In this document: in pieces, positions 24,115 through 32,277 of the stretch
How positions within the stretch are numbered: the stretch's first letter is position 1
How the letters are laid out: each line of letters opens with the position of its first letter
Origin: Bacteroidales bacterium
Lineage (GTDB): Bacteria; Bacteroidota; Bacteroidia; Bacteroidales; VadinHA17
Assembly (NCBI GenBank): GCA_023251395.1
Contig: JAHEYW010000007.1
Span: 1 to 33,175, forward strand
Length of the DNA stretch: 33,175 bases
Reading direction: 5' to 3'
Translations under genes and position numbers: made by a program
The notes under the pieces: model-generated
The model's input: the letters and a program-made list of their open reading frames with translations, nothing else
Databases searched by the model: none
What the model was told of the DNA's origin: nothing

Positions 24115-24510
24115 TTATTTCAGGGCTTCTTCAGGCACACATTTAAACAAAACAAGATGGCCGGGCGTGTCACTATAGACCCAGTAAGATGCCTTCATCT
24201 GCCCCAGATAGGCTTGATAAGAATAGTTGAACACTGTATCTGTTTTATATCTAATACCATTTATATATGCAGATATATTCACCTTGGTATAATAGGCCCT
24301 GCTGAATCTGTGATAATCAGAATATGATTGCTTTGCTATTGTCCCATAATTAAATGTGGTATCATAACAATTAACACACACATTACTCATGGGCAGGTCC
24401 ATATAATTAAATATCCTTATGTAAGTGGGTCCGTATGGTTCCTGACTTGTCTTTTTGCAGGATAAACCAAGGATAAGTATGACAGTGAGTACAATTATCA
24501 GATTCTTCAT
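24115..24510 (-). CDS. Small lipoprotein of unknown function
   Basis: The 131-residue product has a lipoprotein signal (MKNLIIVLTVILILGLSCKK, with Cys18 as the acylated residue), so it should be a lipid-anchored envelope protein. The mature part contains two Cys close together (VCVNCYD) and several Tyr-rich beta-like segments (AYYTKVNISAYING, SYQAYLGQMKASYWVYSD). I recognise no family. The gene lies about 67 bases downstream of batE on the same strand and has its own terminator, so it may be read through from the Bat operon or transcribed separately. The short beta-rich shape recalls small Bacteroidetes lipoproteins with an Ig-like fold, but this is a guess. Confidence 0.8.
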   Translation of the reverse strand: MKNLIIVLTVILILGLSCKKTSQEPYGPTYIRIFNYMDLPMSNVCVNCYDTTFNYGTIAKQSYSDYHRFSRAYYTKVNISAYINGIRYKTDTVFNYSYQAYLGQMKASYWVYSDTPGHLVLFKCVPEEALK

Positions 24511-24577
24511 GGTCAGAATTTTTTAGTTAAAGTTCCGGTAATCAGACTTGAAATTTAAGAAAATAGTTGCAAACTTT

Positions 24578-25348
24578 TCAGATCTTTTCCAATGAATTTG
24601 AAGGTACCCAGCCTTTATTTCCATCAGACAAACGAATTTCGAACCAGCCACCTACTGAATCCTCAATTGTAACTTTGGTGCCTTCATGCAAAACAAAAAG
24701 ATCCTTACCGCTATTGTCAGGAGAACTTTTACCATTCACTTGTGGGCTGAAAATAATTGCCCTGGAGTTATTGTATACAAGGTCTCTGTTGTGTATTGAT
24801 AACGATACAGATAACAAACTTACTATAAAAAGCAGTATTGCAGCCCAGAAGCCAATCACCTTTTGGGAATATTTAGATGAATAAATATAAACAGATAAGC
24901 TTATCAGACAAATAACGAATGATATAATACTGATTGTAGCCCAGGTATTTGTCGACATGGTCAGAGAGACAAAATCGTACCACCTTCTAAAAAAAAGTTC
25001 AGGTATCTCATTGAATTTATCAACCACAAGTGTCTTTGCAATCTGAAGATTATATCTAAGGTCTTCACTGCCTGGTTTTAGAAGTAAAGCTCTCTCATAG
25101 AACAAGATAGCAGCTGGAATATTATTCAGCTTAAAATTGACATTTGCAATATTATATTCAAGACTGGACGAGCGAACACCTGTGTTATAGATTGACATCC
25201 ACAGATCAAGCGCTTCTTTATACTTCCCACCTGAATATAGCCCTGAAGCTTTGGTGAAATTATCAGTCTGAGATTCCTGGGCGCTCAAACCTGTTGCCGA
25301 AATGAAGCAGATTACTGCTGCTAATATTGTCAACCAGCGATTTTTCAT
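24578..25348 (-). CDS. batE: BatE-type protein: TPR, membrane segments and SH3 domain
   Basis: The protein has 256 residues from the ATG at 25348: signal peptide (LTILAAVICFISATGLSAQ), tetratricopeptide repeats (TKASGLYSGGKYKEALDLW, LEYNIANVNFKLNNIPAAIL and FYERALLLKPGSEDLRYNL), two membrane helices (TISIISFVICLISLSVYIY and IGFWAAILLFIVSLLSVSLS), and a C-terminal bacterial SH3 segment ending DGNKGWVPSNSLEKI. This is the layout of BatE of the Bacteroides aerotolerance operon. The ATG at 25348 begins one base after the batD stop; an upstream in-frame TTG inside batD was not preferred. It is the last gene of the Bat operon. The SH3 domain suggests peptidoglycan or periplasmic interaction, but the operon's biochemical role is not established. 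Confidence 0.88.
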   Translation of the reverse strand: MKNRWLTILAAVICFISATGLSAQESQTDNFTKASGLYSGGKYKEALDLWMSIYNTGVRSSSLEYNIANVNFKLNNIPAAILFYERALLLKPGSEDLRYNLQIAKTLVVDKFNEIPELFFRRWYDFVSLTMSTNTWATISIISFVICLISLSVYIYSSKYSQKVIGFWAAILLFIVSLLSVSLSIHNRDLVYNNSRAIIFSPQVNGKSSPDNSGKDLFVLHEGTKVTIEDSVGGWFEIRLSDGNKGWVPSNSLEKI

Positions 25349-25349
25349 G

Positions 25350-27191
25350 TCAGTCAATTGAATTTTCCACTGTTTTAATGAATTTCATGGCACCCTCATA
25401 AATATTTGTGACTTCACTTTCTGAGGATGCAGGCGAGTACCTTGCAAACTCACATTTATCAATAATATCTGAAAGCTCATTTATGACATCTGCCCCTACC
25501 CCTTTAGATGTTAGTGCTTCAACAGCATTTATCCTGGTGAGTTCTGATACAGGTATATTAAGTTTATCACTAAGATATCCCCAGAGTGCTTTAAGTATTT
25601 CTTCATAGAATGCATCATTTTTCCCTGAGATAATGAATTCTGATGCTTTTTTCAGACGTTTACCTGCGATCTTACCAGCTTTTCTGTTCCTTACCAGGGA
25701 AAGATCAGAATTTCTTCTGACGTGTTCACGTCTGAAAAATAACACGCCCAGAAAGATAATTAAAGCAAACCCATATAAAGCAGCAAATGAGCGTTTTGAG
25801 ACAACTACATCAGATGGCTTTTTAAGATCATCGGGCGATGTTTTTATGAAGCGAATATCTTTCCCAACGTACTTAACATCTTCTTTTGATATACCACCAT
25901 AAACTGTTACTGCTCCACCCTGGTCTGATCCTTTTCTGACATAAAAATGATATTCTTTTGTAGTCAGTTTTTCGTACCGGCGGTTTGAAGAATTGAAATA
26001 TGTATATGTTACAGGAGGTATAGTAAATTCACCATAATGTCTTGGAATCAGAAGAAAGTCAAAGGTTTTCTGTCCTGCAGATCCATTAATGCTATTCGTA
26101 ATATTGTCCGTTATCTTCGGATCATATACCTCAACATCCGGACTCAATTTCAATACCGGAGAAGCAGCAAGTTTAAGGTTACCGTTTCCAGTAATTGTTA
26201 TTTTGTAATTTACTGCATCATTGACATTTACAGTATCTTTACTAAGGGAGGAAATTAATGATAAATTACCGACAATCCCGGAAAAACCTTCCGGTTTGTC
26301 CCCGGGCAACGGCTTCACCAGGATTTTAACAGGAAGACTTGCAACAGCCCTTGGAACTGTTTGATAAGATTGAAAAAAATCACCAAAGAAGGGATCAGCC
26401 TGTCCGCTTTTTTGCTGGACCAAAACTGTAAGTTCAACCGGATCAACAGTTATTTCACCAGTTATCTGTGGATAGAGTATAAATTGTTGTATCAGTCCTG
26501 ATCCATAAATATCTCCATTCACATTTTCACGCTGCAATGAATTTAATGGAGGAGTTTCTATGTTTTCTCTCAGGAATCCGTTGAATGAAGGGAATTTGAT
26601 TTCATTAAAACCTGCCAGATCAACTTTGGTATAGACCTTTACTGATGCAATTATATGTTCACCGATATATACTTCACTCTTATTCAGATTTAACCTTATG
26701 AAAATAGATGATCCTCCTCCCTGTATTGACAAGGACTTGCCGGATCCCTGCTGATTATTTTGATTTACAGTCCCGGCACCGGCTCCAGAACCTGTTCCAG
26801 GTGTGGAATTCACATCCTTTATTACTTCAATGATCAACGAATCTGATTTGTAATCTTTGTTCTTATACTTGAATACAGCAGGGGCAATAGAATATCTTCC
26901 GGGATTCATTGCCTGCAGATAATATACATAGCTATATGAGGTTGATTGTGAAATTTTTCCGTTAATGATCTGTGTACTGGAACTATATGATGTCTGTGGT
27001 CCCATAATTTTGTAAAAACCTTCAAAAGAAGGGCTTGTAAGCTCACCTCCTCCGGTATTAATTGTAATCATTACTGTGAACTGTTCACCGGATGTCACAA
27101 CGCGCGGATATTCAGCCTTTACATAAATATCCTGAGCAGATACAACTCCCGCAAACAGAAATAGCAATATGAATATTAAGTTGTTCTTCAT
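25350..27191 (-). CDS. batD: BatD-family membrane protein
   Basis: The protein has about 613 residues from ATG 27191. It has a signal peptide (NLIFILLFLFAGVVSAQ), a large periplasmic beta-rich part with the opening pattern YPRVVTSGEQFTVMITIN, a Gly/Ser/Asn-rich linker near residues 125-155 (GTGSGAGAGTVNQNNQQGSG), repeated beta-sandwich-like domains (LNKSEVYIGEHIIASVKVYT and VNVNDAVNYKITITGNGNLK), a transmembrane helix (FAALYGFALIIFLGVLFF) and a cytoplasmic tail with predicted helices. This matches BatD (oxygen-tolerance family). The longest frame begins at 27278 inside batC; the ATG at 27191 gives a normal signal peptide and lies 10 bases after the batC stop. It likely works in one envelope complex with BatA and BatB. 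Confidence 0.9.
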   Translation of the reverse strand: MKNNLIFILLFLFAGVVSAQDIYVKAEYPRVVTSGEQFTVMITINTGGGELTSPSFEGFYKIMGPQTSYSSSTQIINGKISQSTSYSYVYYLQAMNPGRYSIAPAVFKYKNKDYKSDSLIIEVIKDVNSTPGTGSGAGAGTVNQNNQQGSGKSLSIQGGGSSIFIRLNLNKSEVYIGEHIIASVKVYTKVDLAGFNEIKFPSFNGFLRENIETPPLNSLQRENVNGDIYGSGLIQQFILYPQITGEITVDPVELTVLVQQKSGQADPFFGDFFQSYQTVPRAVASLPVKILVKPLPGDKPEGFSGIVGNLSLISSLSKDTVNVNDAVNYKITITGNGNLKLAASPVLKLSPDVEVYDPKITDNITNSINGSAGQKTFDFLLIPRHYGEFTIPPVTYTYFNSSNRRYEKLTTKEYHFYVRKGSDQGGAVTVYGGISKEDVKYVGKDIRFIKTSPDDLKKPSDVVVSKRSFAALYGFALIIFLGVLFFRREHVRRNSDLSLVRNRKAGKIAGKRLKKASEFIISGKNDAFYEEILKALWGYLSDKLNIPVSELTRINAVEALTSKGVGADVINELSDIIDKCEFARYSPASSESEVTNIYEGAMKFIKTVENSID

Positions 27192-27201
27192 TTGGACTTT
27201 T

Positions 27202-27957
27202 TTACCAGTTAATCCTTGTCCTGACCTTTTCTTTTGCAGCTTTTTCCAGTTTGACTTTTTCCTGGACCTTTTTCTCATCGTTTGCTATTGCATTAAGTAA
27301 ACGCTGGGCATCTTCCTTTGAAATCCCCTGCTGCTGCTGTTGCTGGTCTTTCTGGTCCTTTTTATTCTGATCCTGTTGTTTGTTCTGATCCTTGTTATTG
27401 TCTTTGTTTTGATCCTTATTCTGATCTTGTTTATTGTTGTCTTTGTTCTTATCGTTATCTTTCTTATTCTGGTCCTCCTTTTGTTGTTGCTGCTGCTGTT
27501 GCTGCTGGAGTTTCAGCTGATCCTGAGCATAAGCAAGGTTATACTTGGCTTCCTTGTTTCCAGGGTCAAGTTTAAGGGAGTTTTTATATGCTTTAATGCT
27601 TTCTTCAAGCTTTTTATTGTTTAGAAGTGAATTTCCCAGATTGTAAAGGCTGGCAGATTTCTTCTTATTATCCGTCATGGAGGAGAAACTCTCTGTAAAT
27701 TGTTTTCCCGCTTCTTCATATTTATTCTGCTTGTACAGAGCGTCTCCCAGATTGAATCCTGCATTGGAAGACTGACTTGCTTTATCGATCGCCTTCCTGT
27801 ATGATACCTCCGCTTCAGAGAATTTATTTTCTTCATACTGGGAGTTTCCCTGTCGGATATATTTCTTCTCGGTTTGTCCAAATGTAGTTCCAACTGTGCC
27901 TGTAATAAGCAGAACAAATAAGATGTTAATATTCCTATGACATACCATCTTATGCAT
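27202..27957 (-). CDS. batC: BatC-type TPR protein with Gln/Lys/Asn/Asp-rich tail
   Basis: The 251-residue protein has a signal sequence (INILFVLLITGTVGTTFG) and three to four tetratricopeptide repeats (IRQGNSQYEENKFSEAEVSY, NAGFNLGDALYKQNKYEEA, SLYNLGNSLLNNKKLEESIK and YKNSLKLDPGNKEAKYNLA). A low-complexity tail of about 70 residues built from Gln runs and KDQN-type repeats follows (residues about 150-215). The C-terminus ISKEDAQRLLNAIANDEKKV is as in BatC homologues. The protein should sit in the periplasm or at the membrane and mediate protein contacts. It starts 3 bases after the batB stop. The long Gln/Lys/Asn tail is encoded by CAA/CAG and AAA/AAC repeats, so its length may vary between strains. 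Confidence 0.9.
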   Translation of the reverse strand: MHKMVCHRNINILFVLLITGTVGTTFGQTEKKYIRQGNSQYEENKFSEAEVSYRKAIDKASQSSNAGFNLGDALYKQNKYEEAGKQFTESFSSMTDNKKKSASLYNLGNSLLNNKKLEESIKAYKNSLKLDPGNKEAKYNLAYAQDQLKLQQQQQQQQQKEDQNKKDNDKNKDNNKQDQNKDQNKDNNKDQNKQQDQNKKDQKDQQQQQQGISKEDAQRLLNAIANDEKKVQEKVKLEKAAKEKVRTRINW

Positions 27958-27959
27958 AA

Positions 27960-29000
27960 TTACACTTTTATTTTAAAGACCCGAAGGTTTGATAGTTTCC
28001 TGTTTTTTCTTTCCATAATCATGAAGTCAATCAGCAATAGCAGAAGGGCTGCTCCGGCAAATATCTGAAACTGATCATTATACTCGGTAAACATCTTACC
28101 CTCAAGCTCCTGCTTTTTGAGCTTTTTTATTTCATTATATACTTCGTCAAGTCCTATGTTTGAATTATTTGCCCGCACATATCTGCCATTACCTGCACCC
28201 GCAATTTCTTTAAGAATATCTTCATCCAGTTTTGTAATAACAGTATTACCGTCCGCATCCTTCAGATAGTCCTGACTACCTGAAGAGGATAAAGCAATTG
28301 GTACCCCTTCAATTGAGCCTATTCCGATGGTATGAATAATAATTCCCGCAGATGCTGCTTCCTTTGCTTTAGCAACCGGGTCATCTTCATGGTTCTCGCC
28401 ATCAGTAATAATGACCAGAGCTTTGCTTCGGTTTGTCGCAGGTGTGAATGACCTCATTGCCAGATCTATTGCCGAACCGATAGCTGTCCCCTGCTTAGGT
28501 AACATTTCAGGACCAATTGTAGACAGGAACATTTTTGCAGAAATATAATCCGTTGTTATTGGTATCTGAGTGTAAGAATCCCCTGCAAAAACGATCAATC
28601 CTATCTTATCATTATCGAGATTATCAACAAGTCTCGCAATTGCTTGTTTTGCGCGTTCAAGCCTGCTGGGCTGGATATCCTGGGCAAGCATTGAATTACT
28701 GACATCAAGCGCGAGGATTACCTCCACCCCCTGTCTCCTCACCTCTTCTAACTTGGAGCCGAATTGTGGCCTTGCCAGAACGATAATTGCCAAAGAAAAC
28801 GCAACAATCTGAAATATAAACTTCAATGCAGGCCTGATTTTGGACATATCAGGAATAAGTTTTAAGACCAGCTCGGTATTCCCAAGTCTCTTAATTGTCC
28901 TGTTTCTCCTCACTTCATTTAAGATCCAAAGCAGAATCAGAACAGGTATCAGAAGAAACAGATACAGGTATTCCGGGTTTGCAAATCTGAATAGTTGCAT
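27960..29000 (-). CDS. batB: BatB: membrane-anchored von Willebrand factor A protein
   Basis: The 346-residue protein has two N-terminal membrane helices (LYLFLLIPVLILLWILNEV and IFQIVAFSLAIIVLARPQF), a von Willebrand factor A domain with the metal-ion site DVSNSM and the conserved TDGENHEDD, and a C-terminal membrane helix (FAGAALLLLLIDFMIME). RPQFGSKLEEVRRQGVEVIL before the metal site is typical of the Bat family. The gene lies 11 bases after batA and 3 bases before batC, all in one operon. BatA and BatB are paralogous and are thought to act in one envelope complex. The gene group was linked to aerotolerance in Bacteroides, but the molecular action is unresolved. Confidence 0.93.
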   Translation of the reverse strand: MQLFRFANPEYLYLFLLIPVLILLWILNEVRRNRTIKRLGNTELVLKLIPDMSKIRPALKFIFQIVAFSLAIIVLARPQFGSKLEEVRRQGVEVILALDVSNSMLAQDIQPSRLERAKQAIARLVDNLDNDKIGLIVFAGDSYTQIPITTDYISAKMFLSTIGPEMLPKQGTAIGSAIDLAMRSFTPATNRSKALVIITDGENHEDDPVAKAKEAASAGIIIHTIGIGSIEGVPIALSSSGSQDYLKDADGNTVITKLDEDILKEIAGAGNGRYVRANNSNIGLDEVYNEIKKLKKQELEGKMFTEYNDQFQIFAGAALLLLLIDFMIMERKNRKLSNLRVFKIKV

Positions 29001-29010
29001 ATATTATCCC

Positions 29011-30003
29011 TCAGGTAAGGTTTTTAAATATTGTACTTCTCAGAATAATCTCAAGCAGGATCAGGCAAAAAGCAGCTATTGCTAGGTTTCTATATTTTTC
29101 TTCCTTAAGCTTGAACTGCCTCGTATCCATTCTGGATTTCTCGAGTTTATCTATCTCAGCATATACCTGCTTAAGCTTTTCATTATCAGTTGCTCTGAAA
29201 TATTTTCCATCAGTCATCTTTGAAATATCTTTCAGGATTCCTTCATCAATTTCGACTTCCATATCCTGGTATCTTATTCCAAATGCAGTCTGAACAGGGT
29301 AAGGTGCAACCCCCTGGGTTCCAACTCCGATGGTATAGACCCTTATTCCATAAGTTTTTGCAATCTCAGCCGCGGTGATCGGAGCTACAAGTCCCCTGTT
29401 GTTTACGCCGTCAGTAAGAAGGATAATCACTTTGCTTTTTGCATCTGAATCCTTTAATCTGTTGACAGCTGTTGCGAGTCCCATACCTATGGCGGTACCA
29501 TCTTCGATCATCCCGCTTTTGATCTCTCTAAGCAGATTAATAAGAACAGCATGATCGGTTGTTATCGGGCATTGAGTAAAACTTTCTCCACTGAAAACAA
29601 CCAGACCAATTCTGTCATAGGGCCTTCCGGTTATAAATTCGGTTGCCACATTTTTTGATGCCTCAAGTCTGTCCGGACGAAAATCCCTTGCAAGCATACT
29701 TCCTGAAATATCAAGGTCCAGAATAATATCTATTCCCTCGGTTGAAACATCCTGGAAGTTATCAGTCGATTGTGGTCTGGCCAGAATTATTATCAGAAAT
29801 GTTATAGCTGCGGTCCTGAAGGCAAAAAGTACATGCCTGAGATAGTTTCTGAATGTTTTTAAGGATCGTTCAAAAGGCTGAGTTCCTGAAACCTTTAATG
29901 CAGCAACGGTTTTATGCTGTCTGTAGACATAAAATCCGACCATCATTGGTATGATGATCAGCAAATATAGAAATGCCGGTTGTGCAAAATCAAATCCTCT
30001 CAT
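29011..30003 (-). CDS. batA: BatA: membrane-anchored von Willebrand factor A protein
   Basis: This is a 330-residue paralogue of BatB: an N-terminal membrane helix (FLYLLIIIPMMVGFYVY), a second helix (TAAITFLIIILARPQ), the von Willebrand factor A domain with intact metal-ion site DISGSM and TDGVNNRG, and a C-terminal membrane helix (AIAAFCLILLEIILRS). The start ATG overlaps the stop of the upstream gene (ATGA at 30000-30003), so translation is coupled. The spacing to batB is 11 bases. The intact DxSxS site implies divalent-metal-dependent binding of a partner protein, probably together with the AAA ATPase MoxR encoded upstream. Confidence 0.93.
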   Translation of the reverse strand: MRGFDFAQPAFLYLLIIIPMMVGFYVYRQHKTVAALKVSGTQPFERSLKTFRNYLRHVLFAFRTAAITFLIIILARPQSTDNFQDVSTEGIDIILDLDISGSMLARDFRPDRLEASKNVATEFITGRPYDRIGLVVFSGESFTQCPITTDHAVLINLLREIKSGMIEDGTAIGMGLATAVNRLKDSDAKSKVIILLTDGVNNRGLVAPITAAEIAKTYGIRVYTIGVGTQGVAPYPVQTAFGIRYQDMEVEIDEGILKDISKMTDGKYFRATDNEKLKQVYAEIDKLEKSRMDTRQFKLKEEKYRNLAIAAFCLILLEIILRSTIFKNLT

Positions 30004-30989
30004 ATCTTCTTTTGATCAGCTCCGTTTATTTTTTCTGAATCCTTTTCAACTGGTTCCGGAATAAGTTTTGTTTCATTAACATACTCCCATATATAATTGT
30101 AATGAAGTTCATTCTCTGCTGGCTCCGGATTAAATTTTGCGAATTTCACGAGGTCCGCTCCAGTCAAAACTGTTCTCAGCTTTTTGGTTGACTCATTATC
30201 CTTAATGCCAGATTTCTTCAGTTCGGCCAAAGTTTCAACAGTTGTGAGCTCCATGGAATATATACCATATCTGTTTTCAAGATATAATCTGGCTATCTCA
30301 CTTAGTCTTGAATAATAGTTCTTTATTTCGCCATTCTCCCATAGTTTCTCCTGCTTAAGCTGTTCAAGCTGTCTGAAAGCTATCACATGAGCAGGATCAG
30401 GGTCGGGAATATATACCTTGCCGGTTTTTTTAAGCTGCATTTTTTTGAAATACTTTATGGCAAACCAGACAGCGACGGCTGCAACCATTATCAATAAAGC
30501 CCAGGGAAGGACTTCTCCTGCCGTAAGGGGAGCTTTATAAGGTTTGACAATATCAAAGATCCGTGCTGTGGTATCCGAAGGTGTGATCCTTACTCTCATT
30601 ACCTGCAGATTTGCATAATCAGAATAAAAACGCTTTATTCCATCCTTACTTCGTAATTCAGCATATACAGGGGGTATCTGATAAAAGCCTGAATCGAACG
30701 ATGTTACAAGATATTTTTGAGTTATTCTTACCCTTCCATCCTTAACAGAAGAATCTGAGACAGGCCCTTTTAAGATTTCGATGTTTTTGTAGAGGCTGTC
30801 CTTATACTGTTTTACATCGAGAAGATAACTTGCAGGTTTGTCAACAGTTACAGTAAAAAAAGTCTGGTCTCCGATGAAAATCCTGGCAGAATCAAAAGCG
30901 GAAGTGACTTTAACATCCTGTGCTTCAATAAATGAAAAGCCTGAAATAAGAAAAAATAATATGCACAGAAATCGCCTCATTACAGTCAT
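30000..30989 (-). CDS. BatD-like membrane protein of the Bat operon
   Basis: This 329-residue envelope protein has a signal peptide (LCILFFLISGFSFIEAQ), a beta-rich periplasmic segment starting DVKVTSAFDSARIFIGDQTF, a central helix (ALLIMVAAVAVWFAIKYF) and a cytoplasmic helical region (PDPAHVIAFRQLEQLKQEKL). This is a small version of the BatD layout and corresponds to the hypothetical gene normally found between DUF58 and batA. Its ATG overlaps the TGA of the DUF58 gene, and its stop overlaps batA (ATGA), so all three are translationally coupled. A role as a partner of the von Willebrand proteins is inferred from the conserved position; no enzymatic motif was seen. Confidence 0.82.
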   Translation of the reverse strand: MTVMRRFLCILFFLISGFSFIEAQDVKVTSAFDSARIFIGDQTFFTVTVDKPASYLLDVKQYKDSLYKNIEILKGPVSDSSVKDGRVRITQKYLVTSFDSGFYQIPPVYAELRSKDGIKRFYSDYANLQVMRVRITPSDTTARIFDIVKPYKAPLTAGEVLPWALLIMVAAVAVWFAIKYFKKMQLKKTGKVYIPDPDPAHVIAFRQLEQLKQEKLWENGEIKNYYSRLSEIARLYLENRYGIYSMELTTVETLAELKKSGIKDNESTKKLRTVLTGADLVKFAKFNPEPAENELHYNYIWEYVNETKLIPEPVEKDSEKINGADQKKI

Positions 30990-31849
30990 CTCGTTTTGAA
31001 AAGTTTCATCAGTGGCTTAACATAATCTTCATCAGTTGAGATCATTGATGAATCAACTCCACATCTCCTGAGAATATTAGTCAGATTACTAATGTGATCA
31101 TTCCACCAGCTTTCATATTCCATTCTGGTATATTTCGAAGTCGTATCGATCCATTTTTCTTTACCAGATTCAGAATCCATTATTTTAATCATACCGATAT
31201 CGGGCAAAGACCTTTCTACCGGGTCAAAGATCTTAAGAGCGACAATATCATGTTTGTTTGAGGCGATCCTGAGGGCTTCCTCAAAATCCGGGGCCATAAA
31301 ATCTGATATTATGAAGGCAGTGCATTTCTTTTTAATGGCGTTTGTAAGATACCTCAATGGTACATCCAGCCTGGTCAGATTACTTTCCGGCTGAAAGTCG
31401 AGGAGTTCTCTGATTATCCGAAGGATATGTTTTCTTCCTTTTAAAGGCGGGATGAATTTTTCCACTCTGTCGGAAAAGAATATCACACCAATCTTATCAT
31501 TATTGAAAATAGCTGAGAAAGAAAGAACTGCAGCGATTTCTGTCATTATATCGCGTTTAAAAGCGATCGATGTACCAAAACTTCCGGACCCACTTACATC
31601 TACAAGGAGCATTACGGTCAGCTCCCGCTCCTCCTCAAAAATCTTAATATAGGGATGGTTAAACCTTGCTGTTACATTCCAGTCGATATTCCTTATATCA
31701 TCACCATACTGGTATTCACGCACTTCGCTGAAAGCTATACCCCGCCCCTTAAATGCGCTATGATATTCCCCGGCAAAAATATGTTTAGTTAACCCTTTGG
31801 TCTTTATTTCTATCCGCCGAACCTTCTTCAGTAGTTCTGTTGCTTCCAC
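30986..31849 (-). CDS. DUF58 domain protein (von Willebrand A-like)
   Basis: This 287-residue cytosolic protein shows the DUF58 hallmarks: EIKTKGLTKHIFAGEYHSAF, FSEVREYQYGDDIRNIDWN, TARFNHPYIKIFEEERELTV and a degenerate metal-ion site DVSGSGSFG in a von Willebrand A-like fold. DUF58 proteins nearly always accompany MoxR ATPases. The start codon is GTG at 31849: a TAA stop in this frame lies just upstream at 31853-31855, so no upstream ATG is possible, and the family motif begins within a few residues of the start. It lies 7 bases after the unknown secreted gene and is coupled to the next gene by overlap. It probably links MoxR to the membrane VWA proteins. Confidence 0.92.
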   Translation of the reverse strand: MEATELLKKVRRIEIKTKGLTKHIFAGEYHSAFKGRGIAFSEVREYQYGDDIRNIDWNVTARFNHPYIKIFEEERELTVMLLVDVSGSGSFGTSIAFKRDIMTEIAAVLSFSAIFNNDKIGVIFFSDRVEKFIPPLKGRKHILRIIRELLDFQPESNLTRLDVPLRYLTNAIKKKCTAFIISDFMAPDFEEALRIASNKHDIVALKIFDPVERSLPDIGMIKIMDSESGKEKWIDTTSKYTRMEYESWWNDHISNLTNILRRCGVDSSMISTDEDYVKPLMKLFKTR

Positions 31850-31856
31850 TTCTTAT

Positions 31857-32267
31857 CTATTCCTTTAGTGTAATTGTAACATTAAATGAATAATCCTCAT
31901 CCTTCAGCACTATCAGGTAATTTTTATCGTTTTTTGTGTCCCCCCATTGGTTGTCACCAATCTTTTTATATTTGGCATTCAACTCTGTAATTTTCTGTGC
32001 CTTCAGACTTTTATCACAAACCTGCCGGATACTTTTGCAGATAAATTGTTCATTCAGGAAAAAAAGTACCGTAATTGTCCCTTCACTGTCAGCATATTTA
32101 AGATATTTAAATGTGCTGTTATTAATAAAACTCTGATAATCAAGGCCCTTTTCATTTTCTGTCATATATTTCCTGATTTCCTGATCACTGGACCCAATCA
32201 GATTCTGACCAATCAGGCTTAAATTGACAAATAAGAGTAATATCGAAGGAACAAGGCTTTTTTTCAT
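31857..32267 (-). CDS. Small secreted protein of unknown function inside the Bat operon
   Basis: The 136-residue product has a signal peptide (SLVPSILLLFVNLSLIG). The mature part is charged and beta-like, with a DQEIRKYMTENEKGLDY segment, one Cys-containing stretch (FICKSIRQVCDKS) and WGDTKNDKNYLIVLKDED near the C-terminus. I do not recognise a family. The gene sits 10 bases after moxR and 7 bases before DUF58, so it is in the same transcript. The typical Bat operon has moxR directly followed by DUF58, so this looks like an extra gene. Two Cys could form a disulfide. It may be a lineage-specific envelope partner of the complex or an unrelated passenger. Confidence 0.78.
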   Translation of the reverse strand: MKKSLVPSILLLFVNLSLIGQNLIGSSDQEIRKYMTENEKGLDYQSFINNSTFKYLKYADSEGTITVLFFLNEQFICKSIRQVCDKSLKAQKITELNAKYKKIGDNQWGDTKNDKNYLIVLKDEDYSFNVTITLKE

Positions 32268-32277
32268 AATATATTGG

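Noticed and set aside
27318-27624. Hydrophobic plus-strand frames opposite batC
   Set aside because: Leu/Val-rich runs are the complement of the Gln/Lys/Asn codons of the BatC tail.
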